A DNA stretch of 27,782 nt from Intoshia linei (taxonomy: Eukaryota; Orthonectida; Rhopaluridae). Below are positions 1 to 10,080 of the stretch, piece after piece. The notes under the pieces are model-generated. The model was not told where the DNA came from. It ran no database searches and was given only the letters and a program-made list of their open reading frames with translations. How positions within the stretch are numbered: position 1 is the stretch's first letter; every line of letters begins with the position of its first letter. Location: contig LWCA01000438.1 of assembly GCA_001642005.1 (NCBI GenBank), positions 1 through 27,782 of the forward strand, written 5' to 3'. Made by a program: the position numbers and the translations under genes.

Positions 1-72
1 GACGAGGTCCTTCGCCTAAAATTAAAGGGATAGATCCATTAATTTTGACATTGTATGTTCTGTTCAATATTG

Positions 73-92
73 ATATATATATATATATATAA
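73..92. repeat. (TA)n microsatellite
   Basis: A run of alternating T and A close to the left edge. It is a simple repeat with no sign of function. Confidence 0.85.
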
Positions 93-177
93 GTTTATGT
101 TCTGGCTAAAAACCGCTACAACTATGCAAGTCATCACTAAGATATTTGGATTAAGTACAAACAGTTCAGAAGGCAAT

Positions 178-487
178 TGATAGAATGAGGGCTCCACTTT
201 ACGATTGCCTAAAGAATAAATGGATGGAAAATAAAAAACGACCGATCTATGTTATTATTGATGATTTGACCGACGTTGTTTTGTTGGGGGACTCTACAAC
301 AGTATGAATCCAAAAACCATGCAATGGCGTGTTCAACCATAAATTATATTGGGATAAAAAAAATGGAACATATGGCGTAAATAAAGAAGTAGCTATAATG
401 GCCCATTCTCCTTATTATGCTTTATTTTCGCAGCCTAAAGGACTGGGTAGTGAACATGATTATAAATTATTTGATATAATGAATTAA
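178..487 (+). pseudogene. DDE-type transposase-like fragment, decayed
   Basis: One frame runs from about 178 to the TAA at 485-487 and is interrupted by a TGA at about 304-306. The second half is protein-like: it reads NHKLYWDKKNGTYGVNKEV, then MAHSPYYALF, then GSEHDYKLF. A block of the form G-S-x-H-D followed by an aromatic or hydrophobic stretch is typical of DDE_4-type (Harbinger-like) transposases, so I read this as the middle of such an enzyme. The first half (RAPLYDCLKNKW, RPIYVIIDD) is weaker. No terminal repeats or start codon are visible. The superfamily assignment is an inference from short motifs; the decay is directly visible. Confidence 0.45.
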
Positions 488-1009
488 TATCGAGAAATAA
501 CTTAAACCAAAGTGATCATACGTACCAGATTAAACTGATGTCTGTCTAAAAGGAACGTGAACGCGAAAAAGTATTAAAGCGAAAACAATCATCTGATCGC
601 TACAGGGAAAGATCTCTCATGATTTCTATATTACATCATCCTGTTTTTATTTTTAGATAGGACTGGACCCTAGTAATTCTAAAACTAATTTATTGATATT
701 AAATTTTAGATTTTCAACGTGTTCAATGTTATTTTTCTAAAGTACGGTAATTTATCAAAATTTTCAATCTAAGTTACTAAAATAAATAAAAGCATAGCAT
801 AAAATTTAAATAATTATAGTAAATCAGTGAAAGGGTTAAATAGTGTAGAAATTAAATTTTAAATTATTTTACAACATTAAATTACTGTTAATGAATAATT
901 GCATTAGAGTAAAATTTTTGTAAATTTAAAGCTTAAATTTCCAATTTTGTAAAAAAATCATTGAAAATTCCCATTTAAGAATTCAATGAAAAATACCTCC
1001 CATGTAAAA
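488..1009. other. Non-coding AT-rich stretch
   Basis: No ORF, RNA gene or recognisable repeat end was seen here. Stops are dense in all frames. Confidence 0.5.
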
Positions 1010-1439
1010 TTTGGTATAAAAATTATCCTTCAAGGGTTTGGTCAAAAATATGTTCATATTATGCAATTTTAGACTTATTTACCGTTTCCTGTTGTGAAAT
1101 GTCAATGTTGAAAAATTTCCAACCTTTCCAAATCTAAACCACGACCAAATAAGTTCAAAACATTAAATCATTTCATAAAATATTGATTATATTGATTTAA
1201 TTTGTAGAAATGAATTTGACGGTTCTAATGAATTGATAATAAAAATACTGATATTATATTTATTAGATGGATAATCTCACAAATTGTCATTTGCATAGTA
1301 GTTTTATAATAGTTTAACTGAATACAACCGAGTTGTCAACAGTTAAATTAAATTGTTCCGAGTACTTTCGAGTAAAAACGATATTATTTAGTTTTGAAAA
1401 ATTTTATCCAATGTATGTTATATAAACATCTAAGACATT

Positions 1440-1790
1440 TTTTATTTTTTCAAAAAGGGTCATTTGGGGTTTTGACCGTGAAGATATAAGATTTTGAAAT
1501 TGAAACTTATATTAATGTTGATAATTTAATATCTTGATCAGATTGTATATTTGTTATAATTCTAGGACTGGTTGAATTTTAAAAAAAAGGATAATTGTTA
1601 TTTTTAACCTTGAAGGACACAATTTCTGAAAATGAATTTTTTCTATAAAAAATCACCGTCGAAAAAATGTAATAGAAATATGGAATTTTTAATACTATAA
1701 TCCTTTCACTATAATATGTTACTAGTACTAATTAACTAACTAACTAATAACTCTTAAATAAATTGCAACAGACAGACAAATAAATTAATA
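1440..1790 (+). repeat. R1 dispersed repeat, diverged copy
   Basis: This stretch shows the R1 order of blocks: a GGGTCATTTGGGGTTTTGA block, the word GAAGATATAA, a second AAAAGGATAATTG block, and a degraded tail around 1640-1760 with an ACAGACAGACAAATAAA-like end. The same blocks recur in the same order at 8030-8340 and 26450-26700. It is strongly diverged, so the ends are approximate. Confidence 0.5.
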
Positions 1791-2329
1791 ATATAATTTA
1801 ATTTAAAAAATTTTTTAATTTGTTTGTCATTTATCAGCAGATTGCATTTAGAGGAGGCAGTAGGCCCAGGACAGATAGAAATTGTAGGACCCATCAATTT
1901 TTTTTTAAAATTGAGACGTCTATACATTGTTTAATTGATCGTTGATTGCCTAAAAATTGAAAATAACATTTGCAAATCGCATTTTTCATCATAATTTTGA
2001 CATATTGAAAAATTGTCCAACATAACCTATTAATAAATTAAAATATTAGGCCCTCATGGTTGTAGGCACGGTCCATATGGCCCTAGCCCTACGCACGGCC
2101 CTGATTATAGATTATACAATAATATTTTCGAAAAAAAATTTAAGCCAACCGGAATGATGAAAAATTAAATTGTATGTATTAAAGAAATTGGGTCTTTCCC
2201 CTCATGGTTACCTCACGCGCTTCACGACAATATGGTGCCCAACGATGAAATTTACGTATTTATCAAAAAAATGATTTTACTATAAAATTTATTGTAGTGT
2301 AAACTATAAATTCTTGTAGATTAAAAATA
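1791..2329. other. Non-coding; possible transposon end near 1840-2105
   Basis: Mostly featureless AT-rich DNA. Two locally GC-richer words, GGCCCAGGACAG near 1864 and a GGCCCTAGCCCTACGCACGG stretch near 2078-2100, resemble the ends of cut-and-paste elements that begin CAGGGCCGTGC. No convincing inverted pair or target duplication was found, so no element is called. Confidence 0.25.
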
Positions 2330-2565
2330 TATTTAAAATCTGTGTCTCAATTTTTTTTAAATTCGAGGACTCTTTTATAGTTTCAAAAAAAGGATAACTT
2401 GGCTTTTTGACATGAACACCTCAATTGCTGATAAAGAAATTTCCGATAAAACATCACCCGAAAAACTGTATTAGATACTGATTTTTTTAAGCTCCAGGAA
2501 GCTTCATTTTCTGATTAAACGGTAACACACACATATATTCATTTTTATATTAGTAAAGGATGGAT
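2330..2565 (+). repeat. R1 dispersed repeat, 3' part
   Basis: Blocks in R1 order: an AAAAAGGATAACTTGGCTTTT block, a CACCCGAAAAACTGTA block, AAACGGTAACACACACA, and the terminal word TATTAGTAAAGGATGG. The same end is seen at about 8365-8377 and, inverted, near 4335-4345. The copy lies about 150 bp before the acceptor of the zinc-finger exon at 2710. Confidence 0.55.
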
Positions 2566-2709
2566 AAATTTGGTGCCCACGAAACTATTAAAACTACTAA
2601 CCTTATTCACCAGTCAAAAAAAGTGTGGACCCCTACGATATTATATCATTATTGTATGTTTAAAGTATAATAAAATGCTCCCAATAACTTGAATAATAAA
2701 TTTTTTTAG

Positions 2710-5532
2710 AAACAGCATATGCACACTCATCAAAGCGTGAAACCTTACCATTGTGAAGTGTGTACAAAAGCATACACCCAATTTTCAAATTTGTGTAGGC
2801 ATAAAAGAATGCACATCAACTGTCGACGTCAAGCAACATGCCCACATTGCAACCAGCGCTTTTCAAACGTGACAACTCTAAACAAACACAAAAGATTTTG
2901 CACCAGTGCAAAAAAGTGTAACAAATTTGCATACTCGAAATTGACTAATTTAATGTATAAAACATCTCTGTTTGAAAACAAAGAATCAAAACAAGATTAT
3001 AATTTTAACCAAAACGGGTTTTTGCCATATTGGCCGTTTTGTTCAGATATAAATTTAAATAACAACAAATCCATTGATAAAACAAATTTAACAATAAAAC
3101 AAAAAAATTCAATAAGATCTATAGATGATATAATTCAAAACAAGTTTTCAAATAATGTCCAAAGTGATGTTCCAAAATCTTTCATGACCGGTTCAAATAC
3201 TTATCAAGGCAATCTATCAAACCAAGAGATTCAAAATTTTTCTTTATATCATTATTATCAAACGTTACAAAAGTTGATGGTGGTCAATGAGGAAGAATGT
3301 GTTAATAAACGAAATTATCAAATTAGTCATCCTACTGGTGCAAAAAAGCGTAAATGTGGAAATACAATTCAAAATACATATTGCAAGACGAAAAACAAAC
3401 CTGGCTTTACAATTGAAAATATAACCAATTATTTTGGTTGCAAAGTTAAACCCAATGATGTTAAATCTGAAATTCCTCTAGATTTATCGACTAAAAATCT
3501 TACATTGTCAAATGAATTGAATTTACACAATTCAAAATCTAGGATTACAAATTTAAACGAAATTTCTAGTGAATTAATGTTTACTCAAATGCAAAAAATG
3601 AATCAAGAGAAAACGTTTTTCAATATTACCAATTGGTTAACTAGGAATAATTATGATCGAATTAAGGATAATTTTTTTCAACTTAAAAATTCTACTTTCC
3701 ATTCTAATCATATTAACATTAAAAGTAAATCTGTTGATAGTAACTCTGTTAGTCCCATTAGTCGTACCGAAGATAATACTATTAAAGATGACATATTGTC
3801 AAATTATGATCAAAATTCTATTAAAATACCTTATTTAAAACAATTAAGAAAAGAACAACACACTTGTGAATATTGTGGAAAGGTATTTACATTAATTTAT
3901 ACAAGCATTTACATTTATTACATTCAAGTAACGATAATATAACATTAAAATGATAAACAGGCGGTATAGACCAGAGGTCTGCCCCACTGGCCCACAGAAT
4001 AATTTTTGGCCTTTTGAGTAAATATTTAAATTATTTATTAGTTAATATGTAACCGTAACTAATACTGGGATTAAAATTTTAATTAGAATTCATTTTTACA
4101 TTAATTAAACTTTGCCGACCCCTGATAGAGACTGTAATGTACTATATACGGTCAAACTTCAAAATTACAATTACATGTATTCATTCAACTTCATTCAGTT
4201 ATTTAACAAATATTCAATTAATTAGTCCTAGAATATATATTAATAATTCAAAAATGTTTCATTTGATATACAGAAAAAATGGTAACATCTGAAATGTATA
4301 TCTTCTCGGTCAAAAACCATAATATTTATCCATACTAATATAATATGCTTTGTTTATCTGTACGTGTGTTATGGTTTATTTCAATAATTATCAGTCTTAG
4401 AATTTTATAAAGTCCACATTTTAGTTACAGTTTTTCCGGGTGTTAACAAAATAAATTTCAACCTCCCAAACCCACATCTTACAGGTCAAAAAGCCCAATT
4501 GTCATTTTTTTAAAAATCAAACGAGTTCGAGTATATAGAGAAAAAACATATATCTTCAGGGCCAAAACCACAAATGACCCTTTTTTTAATGAAAACAGTC
4601 CTAGAATTTAAAAAACATTTGGTTGTATCCTGTTAACACACAAAAAATTTCTATCTGAATACGTGACGCCTTCACGGTCAAAAAAGCATTTTAGTATTCA
4701 TATATTTTTTTTGCGAAATATTTTATTAAAACAAAAAATGTGAAATAATTAACGGTCCGAAAATTAAGAAAAAAAATTATTCTGATAGAGCTTATTCCAG
4801 TTGATAAAAATACAAAATTTTAACCCCAGAAATCTACGCATTCCCCGTGAAAAATATTTTTTAATACATTATCAACCAAAATTTTTCAAATATTTCGATT
4901 AAAATAAAAATTGAAAATGTAAATATTGATCCTACAATTTTAAAAATAATGTGCCAATTTGTAGTCTACACATTTCCAATTATAATAAAAATCTATATAA
5001 TTCATTCTTTCGGTATTTTTTTCATTGCTACTCAATTTTTAAATTTCAAATTCTCATTTTCAAAACATTTTGAATAAAATTTAAATAGAAACGACAACAA
5101 CGTAACTAAAAGTCGTACAACTTTGTTAATATCATTTTATATTTATTACAATACTTTGATTTTTTGATTTATAATTTTTTTTATTATGTTACAATAGGTT
5201 CGAATTAACTTAAATATACATTATTTTAGGTGTTTCCGCGATCTGCAAATTTAACTCGACATAAAAGAACACATACTGGTGAACAGCCTTATTGTTGCAA
5301 TATTTGTGATCGTTCTTTTTCAATATCATCAAATTTACAGAGGCATATTCGGAATATTCATAATAAGGAAAAACCCTTCCGATGTATAGTATGCGCCAAA
5401 GCTTTTGGTCAACAGACTAATTTGGATAGGCATCTAAAGAAACATACATTATTACCTGAAAATTTTTCACTTAATGATTCCAAAATTGATTTGAAAAAAA
5501 CACCTGAAAATGAAAAGATTGATATAAATTAA
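2710..5532 (+). CDS. MECOM: MECOM/PRDM16/hamlet-type zinc-finger transcriptional repressor, last two coding exons
   Basis: Two exons, 2710-3882 and 5230-5532, join in phase 0 across an intron of 1,347 bp. Exon 1 follows a polypyrimidine-AG acceptor and opens inside a finger (KQHMHTH). It then carries the C2H2 finger CEVC...HKRMH, including [14 protein letters not shown], and an atypical finger ending HKRFC. Both match the end of the N-terminal finger cluster of this family. The linker is Asn/Lys-rich and holds PLDLS at 3475-3489, the known CtBP-binding motif, and a basic KKRK. The C-terminal cluster of three fingers starts with CEYCGK at the end of exon 1. It continues in exon 2 with [22 protein letters not shown] and [14 protein letters not shown], nearly invariant family signatures. 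The family binds DNA in the nucleus and represses genes in cell-fate control. Only 28 residues follow the last finger. The PR/SET domain and earlier fingers must lie left of the window. A variant poly(A) signal ATTAAA is at 5591-5596. Confidence 0.9.
3972..4124. mobile_element. Short hAT-like MITE in the zinc-finger gene's intron
   Basis: The left end reads CAGAGGTCTGC (3972) and the right end GCCGACCCCTG (to 4124). These are inverted with 9 of 11 positions matching. The flanking octamers GTATAGAC (3964-3971) and ATAGAGAC (4125-4132) match at 6 of 8 positions, consistent with a decayed 8-bp target duplication. The form CAGGGGTCGGC is a common hAT terminal sequence. At 153 bp it has no coding capacity. 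Confidence 0.6.
4328..5165 (-). repeat. R1 dispersed repeat, near full-length copy, inverted
   Basis: Reverse-complementing this stretch gives the same order of blocks as 14700-15515 over some 800 bp. In that orientation these are: TTAACAAAGTT with GTTTCTATTTAAAT; an ATTG-CGTAGCAATGAAAAAA-like word; GGAAATGTGTAGA; TTTCTGGGGTTRAAATTTTG; the GACCGTGAAGGCGTCAC block; GTGTGTTAACAGGATACAAC; the GGTCATTTG block; and a tail ending TATTAGTATGGAT. It fills most of the intron between the two zinc-finger exons. No ORF is present. Confidence 0.75.
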
Positions 5533-5744
5533 TTAAGCCATTATTTGTTGTTTTATTATACAAAAGTACATTATATTATAAGTGTTTATCATTAAATTAT
5601 ATATGCATAATGGATTAGGTGATTTTTTTTTTAAAAATGTGGTTGACTTATTTGATTTACCCATTTATCACATCTTTTAGAAATTCAACCTAAATTTATT
5701 TATTAAATTTAAATTATTCATTTTGTCGATATGATCAGTGATCA
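5533..5744. other. 3' flank of the zinc-finger gene
   Basis: AT-rich sequence after the stop codon. Apart from the ATTAAA at 5591-5596, nothing is recognisable. Confidence 0.4.
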
Positions 5745-5845
5745 CTATCGTACATCTTTTACGTGTATAAAATGGAATGTCTGTCTATCTATTACCGTTT
5801 ATTTACTATTAACACATTAACTGTTCTAGAATTTAAAAAACTCTA
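5745..5845 (-). repeat. R1 end fragment interrupted by the Tc1-like element
   Basis: The words TGTCTGTC, TTACCGTTTATTT and GTTCTAGAATTTAAAAAAC form an R1 3' end in inverted orientation; compare 14325-14385. The homology stops exactly at the TA at 5844-5845 where the Tc1-like terminal repeat begins, so the transposon appears to have jumped into an R1 copy. Confidence 0.5.
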
Positions 5846-7156
5846 CAGTGCCTTGCAAAATAAACTGGCACTTCTTAAAATATATTACTTCTTCATAAAC
5901 AATGATTAAATTCGAAAACATTAAATAATATTTTAAATATACAAATGAAAATAACGTGACATCCAAATGAAAAGATTTATTTAAGTAAATACCGGAATTG
6001 ATGCACAATTTTTTAATTGAAATACAGGCAATTTAAAAATGATAATGAAGATATTAAAATAAAACAGTCGTGCAAAATAAACTGGCATGTAAATTAAAAT
6101 TTACATAAATTATAATAAAATGTTGAAATTGTGACCATCAATTATATACAATCAAATAAAATAAATTAATACTTTGTAGAAGCTCCTTTACATTTTATTA
6201 ATGAATTTATTCTTCGAGGTATGGATTTATATAAATTTTTTATTATGGAAAATTCAATCTTCATCCATTCTTCAACAACGATATCCCACAACCCGGTCAA
6301 ATTTTGGGGGGCTATTTTAGACACGTTTCTCTTTAATACGAACCACATATTTTCAATAATATTCAAATTTGGACTCTGACTGGGTCAATTATCCAACGTC
6401 TCAATATTTCTGGTACGTAGAAAATCTTTGGTGGAGCGAGAACGATGACAGGGAGCACCATCTTGCTGTAGTATCATATTGGGCTCATAAATATCCCACA
6501 ATTTCGATATTAATATTCGTTGATACTCCTCGGAGTTTACATTGCCCCGGCATAATTCAATTACCCTTGATCTATCAAATTTAATTGCACCCCGCACCAT
6601 TATCGATTTCGAAAATTTTTGTGATTAAGTCACATATTTGTCGTTGTACCTTAAATTTGGTGGTCTACGATCATTTCTCATGTTTTTTCTAGACAAAAAA
6701 ATCTTTGATTCATCACTAAATATAACTTTGTTCCAATAATCGATATTTTTGTTTTTTTTAATGTGCACCAAATTTTTCTGTTCTTTTTGTGACGCTTAGA
6801 TCATTTCGGCTTTACGGCTGTTAATCGTCCGAATAAATTATTTCGCTTTAAAATGCGTTTAATGGTATCAATTGACGCTCTGCTAGCGAACCCAATGAGT
6901 TTTAAATCTCTCTAGTTGATAAAAAAAAATTTAATTTGGAGGTTGTGGTCATTAAACATTCTTCTCTTAAAGTAAATAATTTTTTGCTACCTGCACCAAC
7001 TTTTTGTTCAATTCCATCTCCATTTTTAAATTTTTTGAGAACATTTTGAACGCTTGATCTGCAAACCCCGGTTTTCCTCGAAAGTTCAGATTGGTTCATA
7101 CCGCTTTTGAAATGTTTTTCAATGTCATGCTTTATAATTTTGTTAATTATCGCCAT
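5846..7156 (-). mobile_element. Tc1-like DNA transposon, dead, with direct-repeat (IR/DR-like) left end
   Basis: The left end starts after TA with CAGTGCCTTGCAAAATAAAC (5846). A near-copy, CAGTCGTGCAAAATAAAC, lies inside at 6065, 219 bp in. Both end CTGGCA. This spacing resembles the IR/DR ends of Sleeping Beauty-type elements, where transposase binds two direct repeats per end. Transposase pieces read on the minus strand between 7156 and 6166. No matching right end is visible up to about 7330, so that side is truncated or too diverged. An ordinary Tc1 element of this layout is about 1.6 kb. Confidence 0.85.
6166..7156 (-). pseudogene. Tc1-like transposase, inactivated
   Basis: From the 5' side: an ATG at 7154-7156 starts a paired-type helix-turn-helix (MNQSELSRKTGVCRSSVQNV), followed by a basic segment. 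A frameshift leads to the second helix-turn-helix (SIDTIKRILKRNNLFGR). Then come the first catalytic Asp in VIFSDESKI (around 6710-6740), the second in ILQQDGAPCH, and the catalytic Glu in NLNIIENMW. The enzyme cuts and rejoins DNA in the nucleus. It is broken: besides the frameshifts, at least one stop lies before the catalytic core and the conserved Trp of WPSQSP is a TGA (6385-6387). Counting that codon, 35 residues separate the second Asp from the Glu; classical Tc1 has 34. The C-terminus ends at 6166. Confidence 0.85.
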
Positions 7157-7615
7157 TTAAAATTTAGTTACAATTTGAACATTATTTTAAAATTTATTAG
7201 CGAATAAGATAATTACATTTAATGTGATCCTTGCGCTTCATGGTCGTTAACCAATCTTTTCATATCGGGTTCTATGTTTGACAGGAATAAACGAATATAT
7301 CTTTTTTTAATAATATTCATATTAATCCTTTTCTTTGAAATTATGTGATTTACGGCACTAAAACCTTTTTAACTAAATATGAATATAGAAAGAGAATCAT
7401 TAAATTCAGAATTTGTTTCCATATATTTGGATAAAGTTGATATATTCTAATATTTTGCTAGATTTGTATATAATAATATATTTTATAGTCATTTAAACAC
7501 TTTTCATCATGTTGAATTATTAACAAATCTTCTGGACATGCAATATCAGCATCTCTGCATTTTTATTTTCGTCACAAAAAACCCCCGCGTCTTTATCTTT
7601 TTATGTTTTCCTAGC
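7157..7615. other. Non-coding stretch beyond the Tc1-like transposase
   Basis: The missing right end of the transposon would be expected in the first 200 bp, but no inverted copy of its terminal repeat is seen. The rest is AT-rich with no recognisable feature. Confidence 0.4.
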
Positions 7616-8377
7616 ATTTTTCATAGTAAAAAAATATACACATACAAATAGAACCTAGCTCTGCAGAGGACACATTTTTATTATACCAAAATAATAAATT
7701 CACGTTAAAAATCTAACTTAAAAATCCTACTATTCACTATTATCTATCCTTTAAAGGAGTGGTTCTTAATCATGTTTCAGGTGGAACCATTATATCACAT
7801 TACTTTTTACTTTAAAGTGAATTATTTTATCTTAATTTAATTGTTAACATTTGCGTAAAGAATTTTAAAAACAATTGTTATCCCATTTTTTTAATTTATT
7901 AGACGAAAAATATAGGAATACTAAAACCCTTTTTTGACCGTGAAGGCGTCAGTTATTCAGATTGAAATTTTTTGTGTGTGTTAACAGGATACAACTGTAC
8001 TACCCGATTTTTTTTAAATTCTAGGGCTGTTTTCATAAAAAAAAGAGTAATTTGGGTTTTGGCCTGAAGATATAATTTTTTGAATTTAAATTTATGATAA
8101 TGGATATGATTTTAAAATCCGTATCAGCGTATATATTTTTTAAAATTCTCCAACTCGTTTGATTTTCAAAAAAAAGAACAATTGGGGTTTTTGACCCATA
8201 ATATGTGAGCTTGAGAGGTAGAAATTTATTTTATTATATCCCCCAGAAAAAACTGTAGTTGAAATGTAGACTTTATAAAATTCTAAGACTGGTAGTTATC
8301 GAAATAAAGTCGAACACACACACAAACAAATATCGTGTAGCATATTACATGTATATAAGTATATATATATTAGTAAG
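7616..8377 (+). repeat. R1-family repeat, variant with alternative 5' half
   Basis: It begins near ATAGAACCTAGCTCTGC. The 5' module contains AATAAATTCACGTT, AATCCTACTATTCACTATTA and GGTGGAACCATTATATCA, and matches 17400-17645 base for base over long runs. The 3' half (7918-8377) is standard R1: GACCGTGAAGGCGTCA, GTGTGTTAACAGGATACAAC, ATCCGTATCAGCGTATAT, GACTTTATAAAATTCTAAGA and the terminal TATTAGTAAGGAT. No coding capacity. Confidence 0.7.
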
Positions 8378-9060
8378 GATATAAAAATGATAATGACAAG
8401 TAATTTGTTGTAGTTGTATACTAAAATTTAATACAGAGTTATTTTAAATTTTTGAAAATAAGTATTTGAGAGTGAAAAATTGCGTAGCAATGAAAAAAAA
8501 TTTGAAAAATCAATTTATGACATTTTCATCCATATCTCTATATTGGAAATGTATAGACCAGTGGTTCCCAACCTTTTTAATTATTCCTTGACCAATCATT
8601 ACTTCATTTATGACCAAATTTTAACATATACTGTCATAATTTTGTGCATATCTGTAAATTATCCATATAACAGTCACTAATCCTATTTTAAATTTAAATA
8701 TTTTACTCTTAACTTGTTTGTGAATCAATATTTCGATAATAATGGACATCACACTACAAAATTAAACTAAATAATTTTTCACCCAAATTGCCCCCTTTTT
8801 ACAAAAATACTTCCTCCCCTAAAAGCCACTTGGATTACCGTTGAGAACCACTTTTATAGACGTTCAATGCACATGCAATGTGTTTTTTGAAATTGTAAGA
8901 TAAATATTTACTTTATCATTTTTAATTTTAATCCAATTAAAAATATATCTTACTTTTACTCCGAAATTAACTGTAATAGAAACGTGGAATGTTTAAAATT
9001 CTAATACTCTTAGTTACTCAAATAAACGATCACAGACAGACAGATATGCAAACAAAGAGT
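8378..9060 (+). repeat. R1 dispersed repeat copy split by a MITE
   Basis: The left part, with TTGCGTAGCAATGAAAAAAA and TATTGGAAATGTATAGAC, and the right part, starting GTTCAATGCACA, join to match 14830-14960, where the two are contiguous. The interruption is the MITE at 8559-8853. The rest of the copy is internally shortened and ends with a tract of short ACAGACAGACAGATATGC-type repeats near 9035-9055. Confidence 0.7.
8559..8853. mobile_element. hAT MITE with 8-bp target duplication
   Basis: The left end CAGTGGTTCCCAAC (8559) and right end GTTGAGAACCACTT (to 8853) are inverted copies of the common hAT terminus. Flanking octamers GTATAGAC (8551-8558) and TTATAGAC (8854-8861) match at 7 of 8. 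The related repeat at 14900-14920 holds the same flanks joined without the insert, so this is a bona fide insertion of 295 bp. No protein is encoded; the short ORF running into it is fortuitous. Confidence 0.85.
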
Positions 9061-9336
9061 TTTATATAAGTTCATAACTAAATTCATGCCATTGCAATTA
9101 GTACAATTTTAAAAATAGACTTCAAGTAACGTCTTGCCTGATTAATTAGATCTTACTTTCAATAATTACATCTGATGTGAAACATCTATTATGACTTTTA
9201 GTGTATTTATTTGACTGATACAAAATCGACTGCCTTTAATAAAAGGATATTTTGGTATAAAGAGAATCGACTTTATTGCAATAAGTTGTTTTTTATTTCA
9301 TATAAACTATTTTAATATTTAAATTATTTTGTTTTA
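9061..9336. other. 3' flank of the membrane-protein gene
   Basis: AT-rich. On the minus strand an AATAAA hexamer (TTTATT at 9292-9297) lies about 40 nt after the stop codon of the ORF at 9337-10080 and is a plausible poly(A) signal for it. Confidence 0.4.
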
Positions 9337-10080
9337 TTAGAATAAATCGTCTTGTGTAGCAATATGATAAAATCGTTCAAACACAGAAAAAATAGTGCCA
9401 ACTCCCATAGAAGCATAAGTTCCATAAATAACGTATTGATGATATTTTTTATTAATAAATGGTTCCACATCTACAACAAATATAAAACTAAGGATGACAA
9501 TAAAAGTTCCAATATAATTGAATTTAGCGTAGATTCCATTATCCTGTGTTATAGTTTTGCATGAAATGCTGATTACAAAAATTGTAAGAATAATTTTGTA
9601 ATGAACATGGACGAAATAGAGAGTTGAAACAATTAATCCATATTCAACAAACAATCCAAATATTTTGTCTTCAATAAACTTAAGCGATGTAATATAAATA
9701 GCGTGAATCAATATTTGATTCAACATAATCAATCGAATATTTTGAAAAAAGTCGTCAAATAGCGCCAATTTTTTGGGGTCATTTTCAAATTTTATTCTTT
9801 GTTTCTCTGTGATTACAACCAATGTAAATGAATAAAATTTGATTAAAATAGCAATGACTTCAAGTATCATGGTGATTCGTATCCATTCATTATCTTTCAA
9901 AAACTTGAACACAATCATGTATATAAAGTCTTCAACGCCCAACACAATTAAAACGGCAATTTCGGAATTCAGTGTTCTATCAAGAGCATGTGTTATTTCT
10001 TTGTGTTCAATTTTATTAACTGGCTCAGCCAAAAAGTTTGAAAATACGATGGATAGTATAAAGACTGTGATAAATTTCAT
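9337..10080 (-). CDS. Unrecognised multi-pass membrane protein, intronless
   Basis: An uninterrupted ORF of 247 residues, by far the longest stop-free frame outside the conserved genes. I do not recognise the family. It starts MKFITVFILSIVFSNFLAEP, a good signal peptide with likely cleavage after residue 18. About seven hydrophobic segments follow, at roughly 41-61, 67-90, 115-133, 139-156, 160-173, 186-204 and 213-232, so it should sit in a membrane of the secretory pathway. Unusually, acidic residues fall in or at the edge of segments (E50, D51, E74). A charged loop at 92-114 (KFENDPKKLALFDD) and an acidic C-terminal tail (QDDLF) are predicted outside the membrane. There is no cysteine-rich ectodomain. 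The ATG at 10078-10080 is the first after upstream stops. A poly(A) hexamer follows the stop by about 40 nt. An intact frame in such AT-rich DNA implies selection or recent birth. It might instead be a single exon of a longer gene. Confidence 0.65.
   Translation of the reverse strand: MKFITVFILSIVFSNFLAEPVNKIEHKEITHALDRTLNSEIAVLIVLGVEDFIYMIVFKFLKDNEWIRITMILEVIAILIKFYSFTLVVITEKQRIKFENDPKKLALFDDFFQNIRLIMLNQILIHAIYITSLKFIEDKIFGLFVEYGLIVSTLYFVHVHYKIILTIFVISISCKTITQDNGIYAKFNYIGTFIVILSFIFVVDVEPFINKKYHQYVIYGTYASMGVGTIFSVFERFYHIATQDDLF

Noticed and set aside
6369-6584. Plus-strand ORF of 71 codons
   Set aside because: It is antisense to the Tc1-like transposase, whose DDE motifs read on the minus strand.
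8480-8680. Plus-strand ORF of 66 codons
   Set aside because: It begins in R1 repeat sequence and runs into the hAT MITE; no protein-like pattern.
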